A DNA stretch of 5,227 nucleotides from Deinococcus marmoris DSM 12784 (GCF_000701405.1 NZ_JNIV01000169.1:1-5227), one strand, 5' to 3'; numbered from the stretch's first letter, positions 1 through 5,214 are shown. The notes: a model not told the origin generated them from the letters alone. Made by a program: numbers and translations.

Positions 1-471
1 AACCTGGGCGTGCTGGTGGACCACGCCCGCAAAGGCGTCGAGGACGAAGTCCAGGATCGCCAGATCGAGTGGCGGGTGGAGTCACTGCCGCAGGTGATGG
101 GGGACGCAGCCACCTTGCAGCAGGTGTTGACCAACCTGCTGAGCAACGCCGTGAAGTTCACGCGCACGCGTGAGCAGGCGGTCATCGAGATCGGCACGCA
201 GGCGGGCGAGGAGGCGTCGACGGTGTGGGTGCGTGACAACGGGGTGGGCTTTGATCCGGCGTACGCGGACAGGCTGTTCGGTCCCTTTCAGCGCCTGCAC
301 CGTCACAGCGAGTTTGAGGGCACCGGGATCGGGCTGGCGACGGTGCGCCGGATCATCCTGCGCCACGGGGGCCGCATCTGGGCGGATAGTGTGTTGGGGG
401 AAAGCACCACGTTCTCGTTCACGCTGCCGCACGTCCGCCCGGCGGAGCTGGGGGACAACGAACCCGGCTAA
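1..471 (+). CDS. Sensor histidine kinase, C-terminal ATPase domain (5' partial)
   Basis: The reading frame is open from base 1, so the gene starts outside the window; the visible 156 residues are the end of a two-component sensor kinase. The HATPase_c domain, which binds ATP and phosphorylates a histidine in the missing upstream DHp domain, shows all its boxes: N box NLLSNAVKFT (Asn at visible residue 49), G1 box DNGVGFD (79-85), F box LFGPFQRLH (92-100) and G2 box GTGIGLA (107-113). It ends in the usual beta-strand FSFTLP plus a short tail. The F-box to G2 stretch, FQRLHRHSEFEGTGIGLATV, matches the style of bacteriophytochrome and GAF-type kinases common in Deinococcus, but the sensor domain is not visible, so the signal is unknown. 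The TAA stop overlaps the stop of the convergent nuclease gene by 4 nt. The kinase assignment is firm; the subfamily is a guess. Confidence 0.93.
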   Translation, partial: NLGVLVDHARKGVEDEVQDRQIEWRVESLPQVMGDAATLQQVLTNLLSNAVKFTRTREQAVIEIGTQAGEEASTVWVRDNGVGFDPAYADRLFGPFQRLHRHSEFEGTGIGLATVRRIILRHGGRIWADSVLGESTTFSFTLPHVRPAELGDNEPG

Positions 472-2141
472 GCCAGGACCTCTTCGGCAGAGGTGTCCTC
501 CGCGTCAGCTTGTCGCTGCCCCTCGATGGCCTCCGCGTCATGCTCGCGCAGCTTGACCCGGCTGGTCTTCCCCCTCAGGACTTCCAGGGTGTAGTCGCCC
601 TCCCCGAAGAGCGCGCCGTCCAGGTTATCCGGCAGCGCGATGCGGACCTCGTGCGTCTCGGGGTCATAGCGCACGCTCACCGTGGTCCGGGCGTGGCGTT
701 CCTTCATCGCCTCGAGTTTCTTGGGCGCGGTGTTCATGAACGATCCCCGGCGCTTCCCACTGTCTTTGAGTGAGACCAGCTCGCCCGCCTCCGGCAACCC
801 CACGTCGTGCTTGCTGTTCAGGTAGCCCGCCATGTTGCTGCGTGCCCGCAGCTCGCCATGGGTCAGGATCACCTTACCCGGCGCGTACCGCGCGATCATC
901 CCCAGCAACCCGCCCCGGTCCGCGTGGGCCGAGAGATAGAAGCGCTCCACCCGTGAGTAGGCTGCCACTGGCTCGAAGCCGCCCCCGCCCTTGCCACCGT
1001 TCTGCGCAGGCAGCATGACCTCGCCGCCCTGCTGGAGTTCTAGGAGTCTGCGTCCCGGACTCTCGGCATCCTGGTAACCCACTACGAACAGCGCGTTCTC
1101 GGCGTGTGGCAGCCACGCCCTCGCGTACTGGGGACTGGCCCCCGCGTGCAGCATGCCCGACGAGGCGATCACCACGGCGGGGCGCTCCGAGGCCAGGATG
1201 CCGTCCCGCTCGCGCTTGTCCTTGACCAGGTTCACGGTGCCGGTCAGGAACGGGCGCTGCTTGCTGACCTTGGTGCGGTTCTGCAAAGCCTCTGGCAGCA
1301 GGGGCAGCATATCCTCGTACGCTTCCGTGATGCCCCGTGTCAGGCCATCGAGGTGGATCGGCACGGCAGGCAGCAGCCCACTGGCCATCGAGGTCTGAAG
1401 GATCTGGGTGATCTCCTGCGCCCGGCCCAGCGCGAACGACGGGATCAGCACCCGCCCACCCCCGCGTAGGGTCTCCCCGATGGCGGTCACGAAGGCCCTG
1501 ACCTGTTCCTTGCGGCTGGGCAGCAGCGTGTCGCCGTAGGTACTCTCGGAGACCACGGCGTCCACGGGCGTGACGGCAGCAGGCAGCCAGGCGGCGTCCA
1601 CCACCGGCGTCGAGATGTTGCTCACGTCCCCGGTGTGGAACACGGCCCGGCCACCGCTCTCCATCAGCACGCTGGCGGCCCCAAGCAGGTGGCCGCTGGG
1701 AAAGAGAGTGAACGCGAAGCCGTGATCGCTGACCCGCATGAAGTACGGGACAGGCCGCAGCCGCTCCAACGTGCGCTTCATCTCGCCTGCGCTGAACAAC
1801 GGCTGGCCCTGCATGGTGGTGACCTTGAGGGTGTCACCCAGGACCAGCGTGGCGATGCGGGCGGTGGCCTCAGTGCAGTAGATGGACAGCTTCGGGAAGC
1901 GCCGGATGACCACAGGCAGCGCGCCGACGTGATCGAGGTGGGCGTGGGTCAGGATCATCGCGGCGGGCGGGTGCTCGGCCAGCAGACCGAGCTGAGGCAA
2001 CGCAGCGTCCCCGATAGACCCTGGGCGTGCCCCGGCGTCGATGAGCAGGTTGCCCTCGGCCAGGCGATACAGGTAGCTGCTGGCCCCCACCTCGTCGGTG
2101 CCGCCGAGTCCCAGGAAGTGCAGGTCACTCATGGCAGGCAT
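468..2141 (-). CDS. Beta-CASP metallo-beta-lactamase-fold RNA nuclease
   Basis: This complete 557-aa protein belongs to the CPSF73/Ysh1-like beta-CASP group, zinc-dependent RNA endo/exonucleases of the cytoplasm. All signature residues are present. Motif 2 is THAHLDH (H66, H68, D70, H71), motif 3 is GHLLGAAS (H151) and motif 4 is HTGD (D172). Beta-CASP motif A is SESTYGD (E199), followed by the family's IPSFALGRAQEI (233-244) and SSGMLHAG (327-334). Motif B is LSAHAD (H406) and motif C is LTHGE (H428). The active site therefore looks intact. Residues 380-390 form a Gly-rich loop. The last ~85 residues are an extension beyond the nuclease core with an acidic, low-complexity end. Two in-frame ATGs compete as start (2141 and 2132, giving MPAMSDL or MSDL). 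Neither has a clear Shine-Dalgarno site or TANNNT box, so the longer form is listed. The gene is divergent from the methyltransferase. Exact substrate is not predictable; RNase J proper has a different C-terminal layout. Confidence 0.93.
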   Translation of the reverse strand: MPAMSDLHFLGLGGTDEVGASSYLYRLAEGNLLIDAGARPGSIGDAALPQLGLLAEHPPAAMILTHAHLDHVGALPVVIRRFPKLSIYCTEATARIATLVLGDTLKVTTMQGQPLFSAGEMKRTLERLRPVPYFMRVSDHGFAFTLFPSGHLLGAASVLMESGGRAVFHTGDVSNISTPVVDAAWLPAAVTPVDAVVSESTYGDTLLPSRKEQVRAFVTAIGETLRGGGRVLIPSFALGRAQEITQILQTSMASGLLPAVPIHLDGLTRGITEAYEDMLPLLPEALQNRTKVSKQRPFLTGTVNLVKDKRERDGILASERPAVVIASSGMLHAGASPQYARAWLPHAENALFVVGYQDAESPGRRLLELQQGGEVMLPAQNGGKGGGGFEPVAAYSRVERFYLSAHADRGGLLGMIARYAPGKVILTHGELRARSNMAGYLNSKHDVGLPEAGELVSLKDSGKRRGSFMNTAPKKLEAMKERHARTTVSVRYDPETHEVRIALPDNLDGALFGEGDYTLEVLRGKTSRVKLREHDAEAIEGQRQADAEDTSAEEVLA

Positions 2142-2270
2142 TGTGCGGGAAAGGGAGCGGGTATGAGTCGGCAGCAGGCATGACGTGCGGGATGAAGTTC
2201 TGGCGGCAGAAACCCCCCTTGCTCATTTGGCCGATGCGCCTTGACCCGGATCTGTGGCGGAATGAAGCGC

Positions 2271-2963
2271 ATGTCCTGGATGTTTGACGAGCACGCCCAT
2301 GCGGGACTGGAACACCTCACGGCGGCAGACGTCGACGCTTACGACGCCAAAGCGCAGGTGGATCCCGTACCCGACGTGCAACTCCTTCAGCAGCGCGGGC
2401 TGTCCCACAGGCATGTCCTGATCGACTTTGGGGCGGGCACGGGTGCCCTCGCGTTGCAAGCGGCTCTGGTCTGCCATCAGGTCATTGCGGTGGACGTGTC
2501 GCCCCTGATGTTGACCGCACTTCGCCGCAAAGCCGCCGAGCAAGGCGTCACGAACATCAAGTGCGCCGAGGCGGGTTTTCTGACCTACCAGCACCGCGCC
2601 CCGCCGGCGGACTTTGTGTATTCGCGCAACGCCCTGCATCACCTTCCAGAAGTCTGGCAGGTGCAGGCACTGCGCCGCATGGGGGAGGTCTTGAAGCCCG
2701 GCGGGGTGCTGCTGCTGCGGGATCTGGTGTATGGCTTCACGCCAGCCGATACCGAGGCGGGTATTCAGACTTGGCTCCAGGCTGCGCCGCTCAGCGCGGC
2801 ACAGGGCTTTCCAAAGCACGAACTGGAAACGCATGTGCGCAGCGAATTCAGCACATACACCTGGCTGCTCGAAGTGATGCTGGACCGCACCGGGTTTAAC
2901 ATCGAGGCCTCAGAGTTCAGTGCGTCCGGGATCTTCGCGGCCTATGTTTGCCGGAAGCGCTAA
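2271..2963 (+). CDS. Class I SAM-dependent methyltransferase
   Basis: This is a 230-aa methyltransferase transferring the methyl group of S-adenosylmethionine to an unknown acceptor. From the chosen start, SAM-binding motif I is DFGAGTG (52-58). The acidic ribose-binding residue ends strand 2 in VIAVDVSP (D75). The motif IV region is ADFVYSRNALHHL (113-125) and the post-motif strand is LKPGGVLLLRD (141-151), a Methyltransf_11/25-type Rossmann fold. The N-terminal stretch WMFDEHAHAG-EHL resembles a family of bacterial methyltransferases that begin with this conserved element, which supports a start close to it. ATG 2271 has GGA about 9 nt upstream. ATG 2262 and TTG 2241 are in-frame alternatives with poorer upstream signals, and ATG 2280 is too close to the conserved element. 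It stands alone: divergent from the nuclease and convergent with the toxin gene. Fold assignment is secure; the substrate is unknown. Confidence 0.88.
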   Translation: MSWMFDEHAHAGLEHLTAADVDAYDAKAQVDPVPDVQLLQQRGLSHRHVLIDFGAGTGALALQAALVCHQVIAVDVSPLMLTALRRKAAEQGVTNIKCAEAGFLTYQHRAPPADFVYSRNALHHLPEVWQVQALRRMGEVLKPGGVLLLRDLVYGFTPADTEAGIQTWLQAAPLSAAQGFPKHELETHVRSEFSTYTWLLEVMLDRTGFNIEASEFSASGIFAAYVCRKR

Positions 2964-2988
2964 GGCAAAACCCAGAATTCAGTTAGGA

Positions 2989-3018
2989 AAGGGGAGCGTC
3001 GTTCCCATGCTCTCCCTT
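2989..3018. terminator. Possible weak terminator between methyltransferase and toxin genes
   Basis: AAGGGGAGC (2989-2997) can pair with GCTC-T-CCCTT (3009-3018), a 9-bp stem with one bulged T and an 11-nt loop. It lies in the 53-nt gap between two convergent stop codons. On the minus strand it is followed by a short pyrimidine run (CCTTTCCT); on the plus strand there is no U tract. If it acts, it probably serves the minus-strand operon best. Confidence 0.35.
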
Positions 3019-3394
3019 ATGTCAGTCTCTTGCTGCCCCCGCCGTCGGCGTCCCGCTGATCGCCGTCCTTGCGGATGCCGATGACCACCACCACCACGGC
3101 CCGCGTCTCGGCGGTCAGCGCCACATGATAGATGATGCGGGAGCGCTGCCCCGCCGCCCGCAGACTGCGGAAGTGTTTCAGGGGACCGGTCAAGGGCTGA
3201 CCCAGGTGCAGCGGATCACGACGTAACTTCAGCGCCCGGTGCAGAATGGCGTCCTGGGTGGCCGCGTCGCTGATCTGCGCCAGATCCTGCTCGGCCTCCT
3301 GGGTCAGGCTGACCTGAAGGGTGGGGGCGGCCTCGGGTGGATCGTCCGCGCTGGGCGTCACGGCTGGACCCGGTTTGCTCTTTTTGGGCGTCAT
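3017..3394 (-). CDS. RelE/ParE-family toxin
   Basis: This 125-aa protein has a RelE/ParE superfamily core; members are mRNA interferases or gyrase poisons held inactive by a cognate antitoxin. The core starts at TLQVSLTQEAEQDLAQI (25-41). It continues with a helix and LRRDPLHLGQPLTG (57-70), the typical dP-x-x-x-G-x-x-L-x-G element. It then has RSLRAAGQRSRIIYHV (76-91, candidate functional residues R79, R86, Y89) and the closing strand VVVVIGIRKDGD (101-112). An extra ~24-residue Lys/Pro/Ala-rich N-terminus precedes the fold. ATG 3394 is listed. TTG 3424 is a serious alternative adding 10 residues: it leaves only 7 nt after the antitoxin stop and has GGTGA about 7 nt upstream, whereas ATG 3394 has only AGG close by. 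It is the second gene of an antitoxin-first operon. The family is clear; RelE-type versus ParE-type activity cannot be decided here. Confidence 0.85.
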   Translation of the reverse strand: MTPKKSKPGPAVTPSADDPPEAAPTLQVSLTQEAEQDLAQISDAATQDAILHRALKLRRDPLHLGQPLTGPLKHFRSLRAAGQRSRIIYHVALTAETRAVVVVVIGIRKDGDQRDADGGGSKRLT

Positions 3395-3431
3395 GCCTGT
3401 GAGGAGGCCACGGGCAGGCTCCAAATCTGGC

Positions 3432-3788
3432 TCACCGCTTCAGCCCGTCCTTGGCGGCCACCTCTTCAATGGGGATCAGCCGTACCGCGCCTTGCTCCAA
3501 CCGCGCGATGCGCTCCAGCACGCTCGGATGGTCTGCCAGCACCTCTGCCGTCTCTGCCTCGTCGGCGGGCGTGTACTCCAGCAGATCGGCCACGGTGTAG
3601 CGCTCGCCGGTCAGCACACTTAAGCCGTCGAGAACGGCGGCCAGGGTGGAGAAATCCACCCGCTCGGTCTTGCCGTTGTACAGCGCGTTCACGGTGGCGT
3701 ATCTCAGCCCTGCCGCTTCGGCCAGCGCGGTCTGCTTGATCCGGTGCCGCCCCATCACTTCCGGCAAGATGTTTCGGATCTGTCCCAT
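3432..3788 (-). CDS. XRE-family HTH antitoxin / regulator
   Basis: This 118-aa protein has a Cro/CI (XRE) DNA-binding domain in its first ~70 residues: MGRHRIKQTALAEAAGL followed by the recognition-helix region RYATVNALYNGKTE (29-42), then two further helices ending at YTVADLLEY (64-72). The C-terminal ~45 residues (acidic, with LERIARLEQGAVRLIPIEEV at 91-110) lie outside the HTH and are the natural place to bind the toxin. It precedes the RelE/ParE gene, so the expected role is to neutralise the toxin and repress the shared promoter. The start is set at ATG 3788 because TATTCT lies 6 nt upstream, as in Deinococcus leaderless genes. TTG 3809 and GTG 3803 are in frame but would put that -10 box inside the gene. 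Its HTH domain is paralogous to the regulator at 4891-5202. Confidence 0.83.
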   Translation of the reverse strand: MGQIRNILPEVMGRHRIKQTALAEAAGLRYATVNALYNGKTERVDFSTLAAVLDGLSVLTGERYTVADLLEYTPADEAETAEVLADHPSVLERIARLEQGAVRLIPIEEVAAKDGLKR

Positions 3789-3794
3789 GGTCCG

Positions 3795-3800
3795 AGAATA
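3795..3800 (-). promoter_or_regulatory. Leaderless-type -10 box of the XRE/RelE operon
   Basis: On the minus strand TATTCT lies 6 nt before ATG 3788, fitting TANNNT placed for transcription to begin at or next to the start codon. No convincing -35 hexamer is seen 16-18 bp upstream. A second AT-rich element (TATAAA, 3818-3823 minus) could be an alternative -10. Confidence 0.5.
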
Positions 3801-3834
3801 CACCCTCAAAGCCTATTTTTATACCTCTTCCCGC

Positions 3835-3863
3835 TTGGTTTTAGACGGGAAAGCGTATATAAT
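3835..3863 (+). promoter_or_regulatory. Sigma-70-type promoter of the 81-aa gene
   Basis: A perfect -10 hexamer TATAAT (3858-3863) stands exactly 17 bp after TTGGTT (3835-3840), a partial -35 match keeping the key TTG. Transcription would start near 3870. A 6-bp inverted repeat TTCCCG/CGGGAA (3828-3833 and 3846-3851) brackets the -35 element and is a candidate operator. The promoter is divergent from that of the XRE/RelE operon. Confidence 0.7.
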
Positions 3864-3870
3864 GAGCGCA

Positions 3871-3926
3871 GCAGTCGGAGCGGGTTTCCCGCGAAGAAAC
3901 ACCCGCCCCACTGACTCCCCCAGTCA
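3871..3926 (+). promoter_or_regulatory. Structured 5' leader with two exclusive folds
   Basis: The ~70-nt leader of the 81-aa gene can fold in two ways. Fold A pairs 3872-3885 with 3901-3913: 12 base pairs (CAGT/ACTG, GG/CC, GCGGGT/ACCCGC) with one bulged C and one mismatch. Fold B forms two local hairpins, GCGGG-TTT-CCCGC (3880-3892) and TGACT-CCCCC-AGTCA (3912-3926); the second ends 3 nt before the AAGGA ribosome-binding site (3930-3934). The folds share bases and cannot coexist. I do not recognise a known riboswitch class. Confidence 0.4.
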
Positions 3927-3940
3927 AAGAAGGAATCAAC

Positions 3941-4186
3941 ATGCACGATACCAAGCGCTGCGCCCTATCCCGCACCTGGCACGCTCACACCACTTACCGC
4001 GAGTGCGGCGTCGTGACCAGCATCGCCACACATACGGTGACCATCACCCGCACCCCTCAAGGCTGCGTGGCCGAAGTCGATGGACAGCCGGTGGACGTGC
4101 TGGCCGCTGACCGGGTCCTGCGGGCGGCGGACCGCCTCATAATGATCGCCGAGACGTTGGAGGCTACAGGAGAACGGGCCGCTTAA
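3941..4186 (+). CDS. Unrecognised 81-aa small protein
   Basis: I do not recognise this protein. ATG 3941 is well supported by AAGGA 6 nt upstream and by a TATAAT promoter about 80 nt upstream. The sequence has a basic, His-rich N-terminus with C7 and C22. It continues with alternating hydrophobic residues that look like two or three beta strands (VVTSIATHTVTITRT, GCVAEVDGQPVDV). It ends in a likely amphipathic helix (LAADRVLRAADRLIMIAETLEAT, about residues 53-75). There is no signal peptide or membrane segment, so it is probably cytosolic. It is transcribed alone, divergent from the XRE/RelE operon, and ends in a strong terminator. A regulatory or accessory role near the toxin-antitoxin genes is possible, but nothing in the protein shows it. 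Confidence 0.75.
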   Translation: MHDTKRCALSRTWHAHTTYRECGVVTSIATHTVTITRTPQGCVAEVDGQPVDVLAADRVLRAADRLIMIAETLEATGERAA

Positions 4187-4210
4187 ACCTCACCTGCGCA
4201 GGCACACTTA

Positions 4211-4238
4211 AAAAGGCTCGGGAATTCCCGAGCCTTTT
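4211..4238. terminator. Bidirectional intrinsic terminator (perfect palindrome)
   Basis: A perfect 28-bp palindrome with GC-rich arms (GGCTCGGG / CCCGAGCC), AATT at the centre, and an A4 run before and T4 run after. It lies 24 nt after the stop of the 81-aa gene and 15 nt after the stop of the convergent winged-helix gene, so it reads as an intrinsic terminator in both directions. Confidence 0.92.
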
Positions 4239-4253
4239 CGCTTGCTGTCTTTT

Positions 4254-4598
4254 TCAGCGCACCTCAAGTTTCGGGGCTTGTTTTGCCGATTGCTTCGCCT
4301 CACGTCGGGCGATGAACGCACATACCTGTGCGCTGCGTGCCCGCGCCTTCTCCGCTTCCGCGTGCGTGCCCCACTTGCGCCGTCCCCCCTCCCAATCCCG
4401 GCCCAGCTCTTCGATCTCCCCCCGCCGGATCAGGGCGCGCAGTGCCCGGCGCACGCCGGCTGCCCGACTGGAGGGCACGTCCGCGATGGTGGGGTACCCG
4501 AAGACCTGCCGCGCCACCTCCTGGCTTTCGAGCAGCTCCCCCGCCTGCTGGACTGCCCGCAGCGCCGCCCGCATGACCGTGCCTGGTCCCAGGCTCAC
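4254..4598 (-). CDS. Small winged-helix-like DNA-binding protein
   Basis: This 114-aa protein has the pattern of a winged helix-turn-helix. Helix 1 is VMRAALRAVQQAGELL (8-23). Helix 2 is SQEVARQVFG (25-34). After a loop comes the putative recognition helix SSRAAGVRRALRALIRRGEIEEL (43-65), then a basic wing DWEGGRRKWGTH (68-79). A Lys/Arg/Ala-rich helical tail follows (80-114). No enzymatic motif is visible. GTG 4598 is the start: GAGGGGAG lies just upstream, and the codon overlaps the TGA of the preceding 99-codon ORF (GTGA), suggesting translational coupling. It is the last gene of the minus-strand cassette headed by the second XRE regulator and ends at the palindromic terminator. Transcription regulator or replication/phage-type DNA-binding protein are both possible. 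The fold is read from sequence pattern only. Confidence 0.7.
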   Translation of the reverse strand: MSLGPGTVMRAALRAVQQAGELLESQEVARQVFGYPTIADVPSSRAAGVRRALRALIRRGEIEELGRDWEGGRRKWGTHAEAEKARARSAQVCAFIARREAKQSAKQAPKLEVR

Positions 4599-4894
4599 GG
4601 CGCTCCCCTCAGGACATCAACGTGCCAGCCCACAGGGAGAGGCCAGGAAGTGTGCCGACGATGGAGGCCAGAGCTGGGCGCGAGCCACCAGTCAGTGCGC
4701 TGTTGCGTAGAGGGATACGTATAAGTGTGCCGAAGAATGATGGATCCACAGGAAGCGTGCCGATCACCGACGCGCTGCCGGTCAGCGTGCCATTCACTGC
4801 GGGGATACACGCTCCCGTCGTCCAGCCATGACACACTTCCGCCGCCCTGCCGTGTCCCCACCCTGTCCACCGCACCGCGCTCCAAGCAGTTCAT
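4595..4894 (-). CDS. Possible repeat protein, 99 aa, coupled between XRE and winged-helix genes
   Basis: I do not recognise this ORF. It is proposed as coding because its ATG overlaps the TGA of the upstream XRE gene (ATGA, 4891-4894) and its own TGA overlaps the GTG of the downstream gene (GTGA, 4595-4598). That leaves no gap in a three-gene cassette. The protein is rich in Trp, His, Arg, Ser and Gly. From residue 35 a loose ten-residue repeat begins with [WR]-H at 35, 45, 55, 80 and 90, with a half-register shift and a degenerate WL copy at 70. No membrane segment, signal peptide or catalytic motif is evident. Caution: codon choice is more AT-rich at third positions than in the neighbours, and all frames here are fairly open. 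The frame at 4609-4875 gives an alternative GTL-repeat reading, and the repeats may be DNA sites rather than protein. Confidence 0.42.
   Translation of the reverse strand: MNCLERGAVDRVGTRQGGGSVSWLDDGSVYPRSEWHADRQRVGDRHASCGSIILRHTYTYPSTQQRTDWWLAPSSGLHRRHTSWPLPVGWHVDVLRGAP
4622..4791. repeat. GTGCC array phased at 30 bp (15-bp register)
   Basis: Plus-strand GTGCC occurs at 4622, 4652, 4727, 4757 and 4787, with a degenerate GAGCC at 4682; the steps are 30, 30, 45, 30 and 30 bp. The best copies extend to GGAAGYGTGCCGA (4646-4658 and 4751-4763), and AAGTGTGCCGA recurs at 4723-4733. Outside the core the units differ widely, which is unlike a CRISPR array. All steps are multiples of 15, so every reading frame through the array is preserved. 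It lies directly upstream of the winged-helix gene, inside the 99-codon ORF. Confidence 0.65.
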
Positions 4895-5202
4895 CGCAAC
4901 CTGAAGAGGTCGCCCATCTCGTAAGGCTCGTGGGTCAGGGCGTGCAGGCCCATCAGCAGGCGCGCGAGCACGTCCCAGGTCACCGAGCTGGTGCGGTCGT
5001 GGTACAGGGCGTGGATGGTGGCGGGCCGGAGGCCAGTGGCCTGGGCCAAAGCGGTCTGGCTCACGCGGTGCCGGCCCATCACTTCACTCAGGACACAGAC
5101 GATGGTGCCGGTGGGTTCGTCTGTAGCTCCGGCGGGCTGGGCCTGGGCGGTGCGTGTGGTGCGGAGGCGAGGGGTGGATGGGGTCTGCGTTGAAAGTCTC
5201 AT
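4891..5202 (-). CDS. XRE-family HTH regulator, paralogue of the antitoxin
   Basis: This 103-aa protein has a low-complexity Thr/Pro/Ala N-terminus (1-33) and then a Cro/CI-type HTH: SEVMGRHRVSQTALAQATGL (39-58) with recognition region RPATIHALYHDRTSS (59-73), ending at EMGDLFRLR. It aligns without gaps to residues 8-72 of the antitoxin at 3432-3788, with about 35 of 65 identities by hand count. It lacks that protein's C-terminal toxin-facing tail; the sequence stops right after the HTH domain. ATG 5202 is preferred because TACGGT lies 6 nt upstream, the same spacing as in the other XRE gene. ATG 5223 is in frame, and the frame stays open to the window edge, so a longer form is not excluded. 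It heads the minus-strand cassette and overlaps the next ORF by ATGA. It likely represses its own operon. Confidence 0.8.
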   Translation of the reverse strand: MRLSTQTPSTPRLRTTRTAQAQPAGATDEPTGTIVCVLSEVMGRHRVSQTALAQATGLRPATIHALYHDRTSSVTWDVLARLLMGLHALTHEPYEMGDLFRLR

Positions 5203-5208
5203 GCCTTC

Positions 5209-5214
5209 ACCGTA
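5209..5214 (-). promoter_or_regulatory. Leaderless-type -10 box of the second XRE cassette
   Basis: Minus-strand TACGGT fits TANNNT and lies 6 nt before ATG 5202. Any -35 element would fall beyond the end of the window, so the promoter is only half visible. Confidence 0.4.

Noticed and set aside
1635..2183. 182-codon plus-strand ORF opposite the beta-CASP nuclease
   Set aside because: The nuclease frame has every catalytic motif intact; this antisense frame is Gln/Arg/Gly-rich without any domain pattern.
2142..2270. Divergent promoters between the nuclease and methyltransferase genes
   Set aside because: TTGACC at 2241 resembles a -35 box but has no -10 at 16-18 bp, and no TANNNT precedes either start; the real promoters cannot be placed from this sequence.
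2223..2834. 203-codon minus-strand ORF opposite the methyltransferase
   Set aside because: The plus strand carries clear SAM-binding motifs; the opposite reading has no recognisable motif and is a high-GC shadow.
2961..3019. Integron attC site, suggested by GTTAGG near small cassette-like genes
   Set aside because: The core does not match GTTRRRY, no paired RYYYAAC arm is present, and the local hairpin does not have attC geometry.
4622..4791. CRISPR array, because of a ~30-bp repeat period
   Set aside because: Only a 5-13 bp core is shared and the rest of each unit varies; there are no separate conserved repeats and unique spacers, and no cas gene.
4622..4831. Plus-strand ORF with SVP repeats over the same array
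   Set aside because: No start signal, use of rare AGA/ATA/AGG codons, and antisense to the coupled cassette; best explained as a shadow of the repeats.
4609..4875. Alternative minus-strand ORF with a striking GTL repeat every 10 residues
   Set aside because: Its GTG start has no clear ribosome-binding site and it does not overlap its neighbours' start and stop codons as the 4595-4894 frame does; the repeat exists in every frame because steps are multiples of 15. Kept only as an alternative reading.
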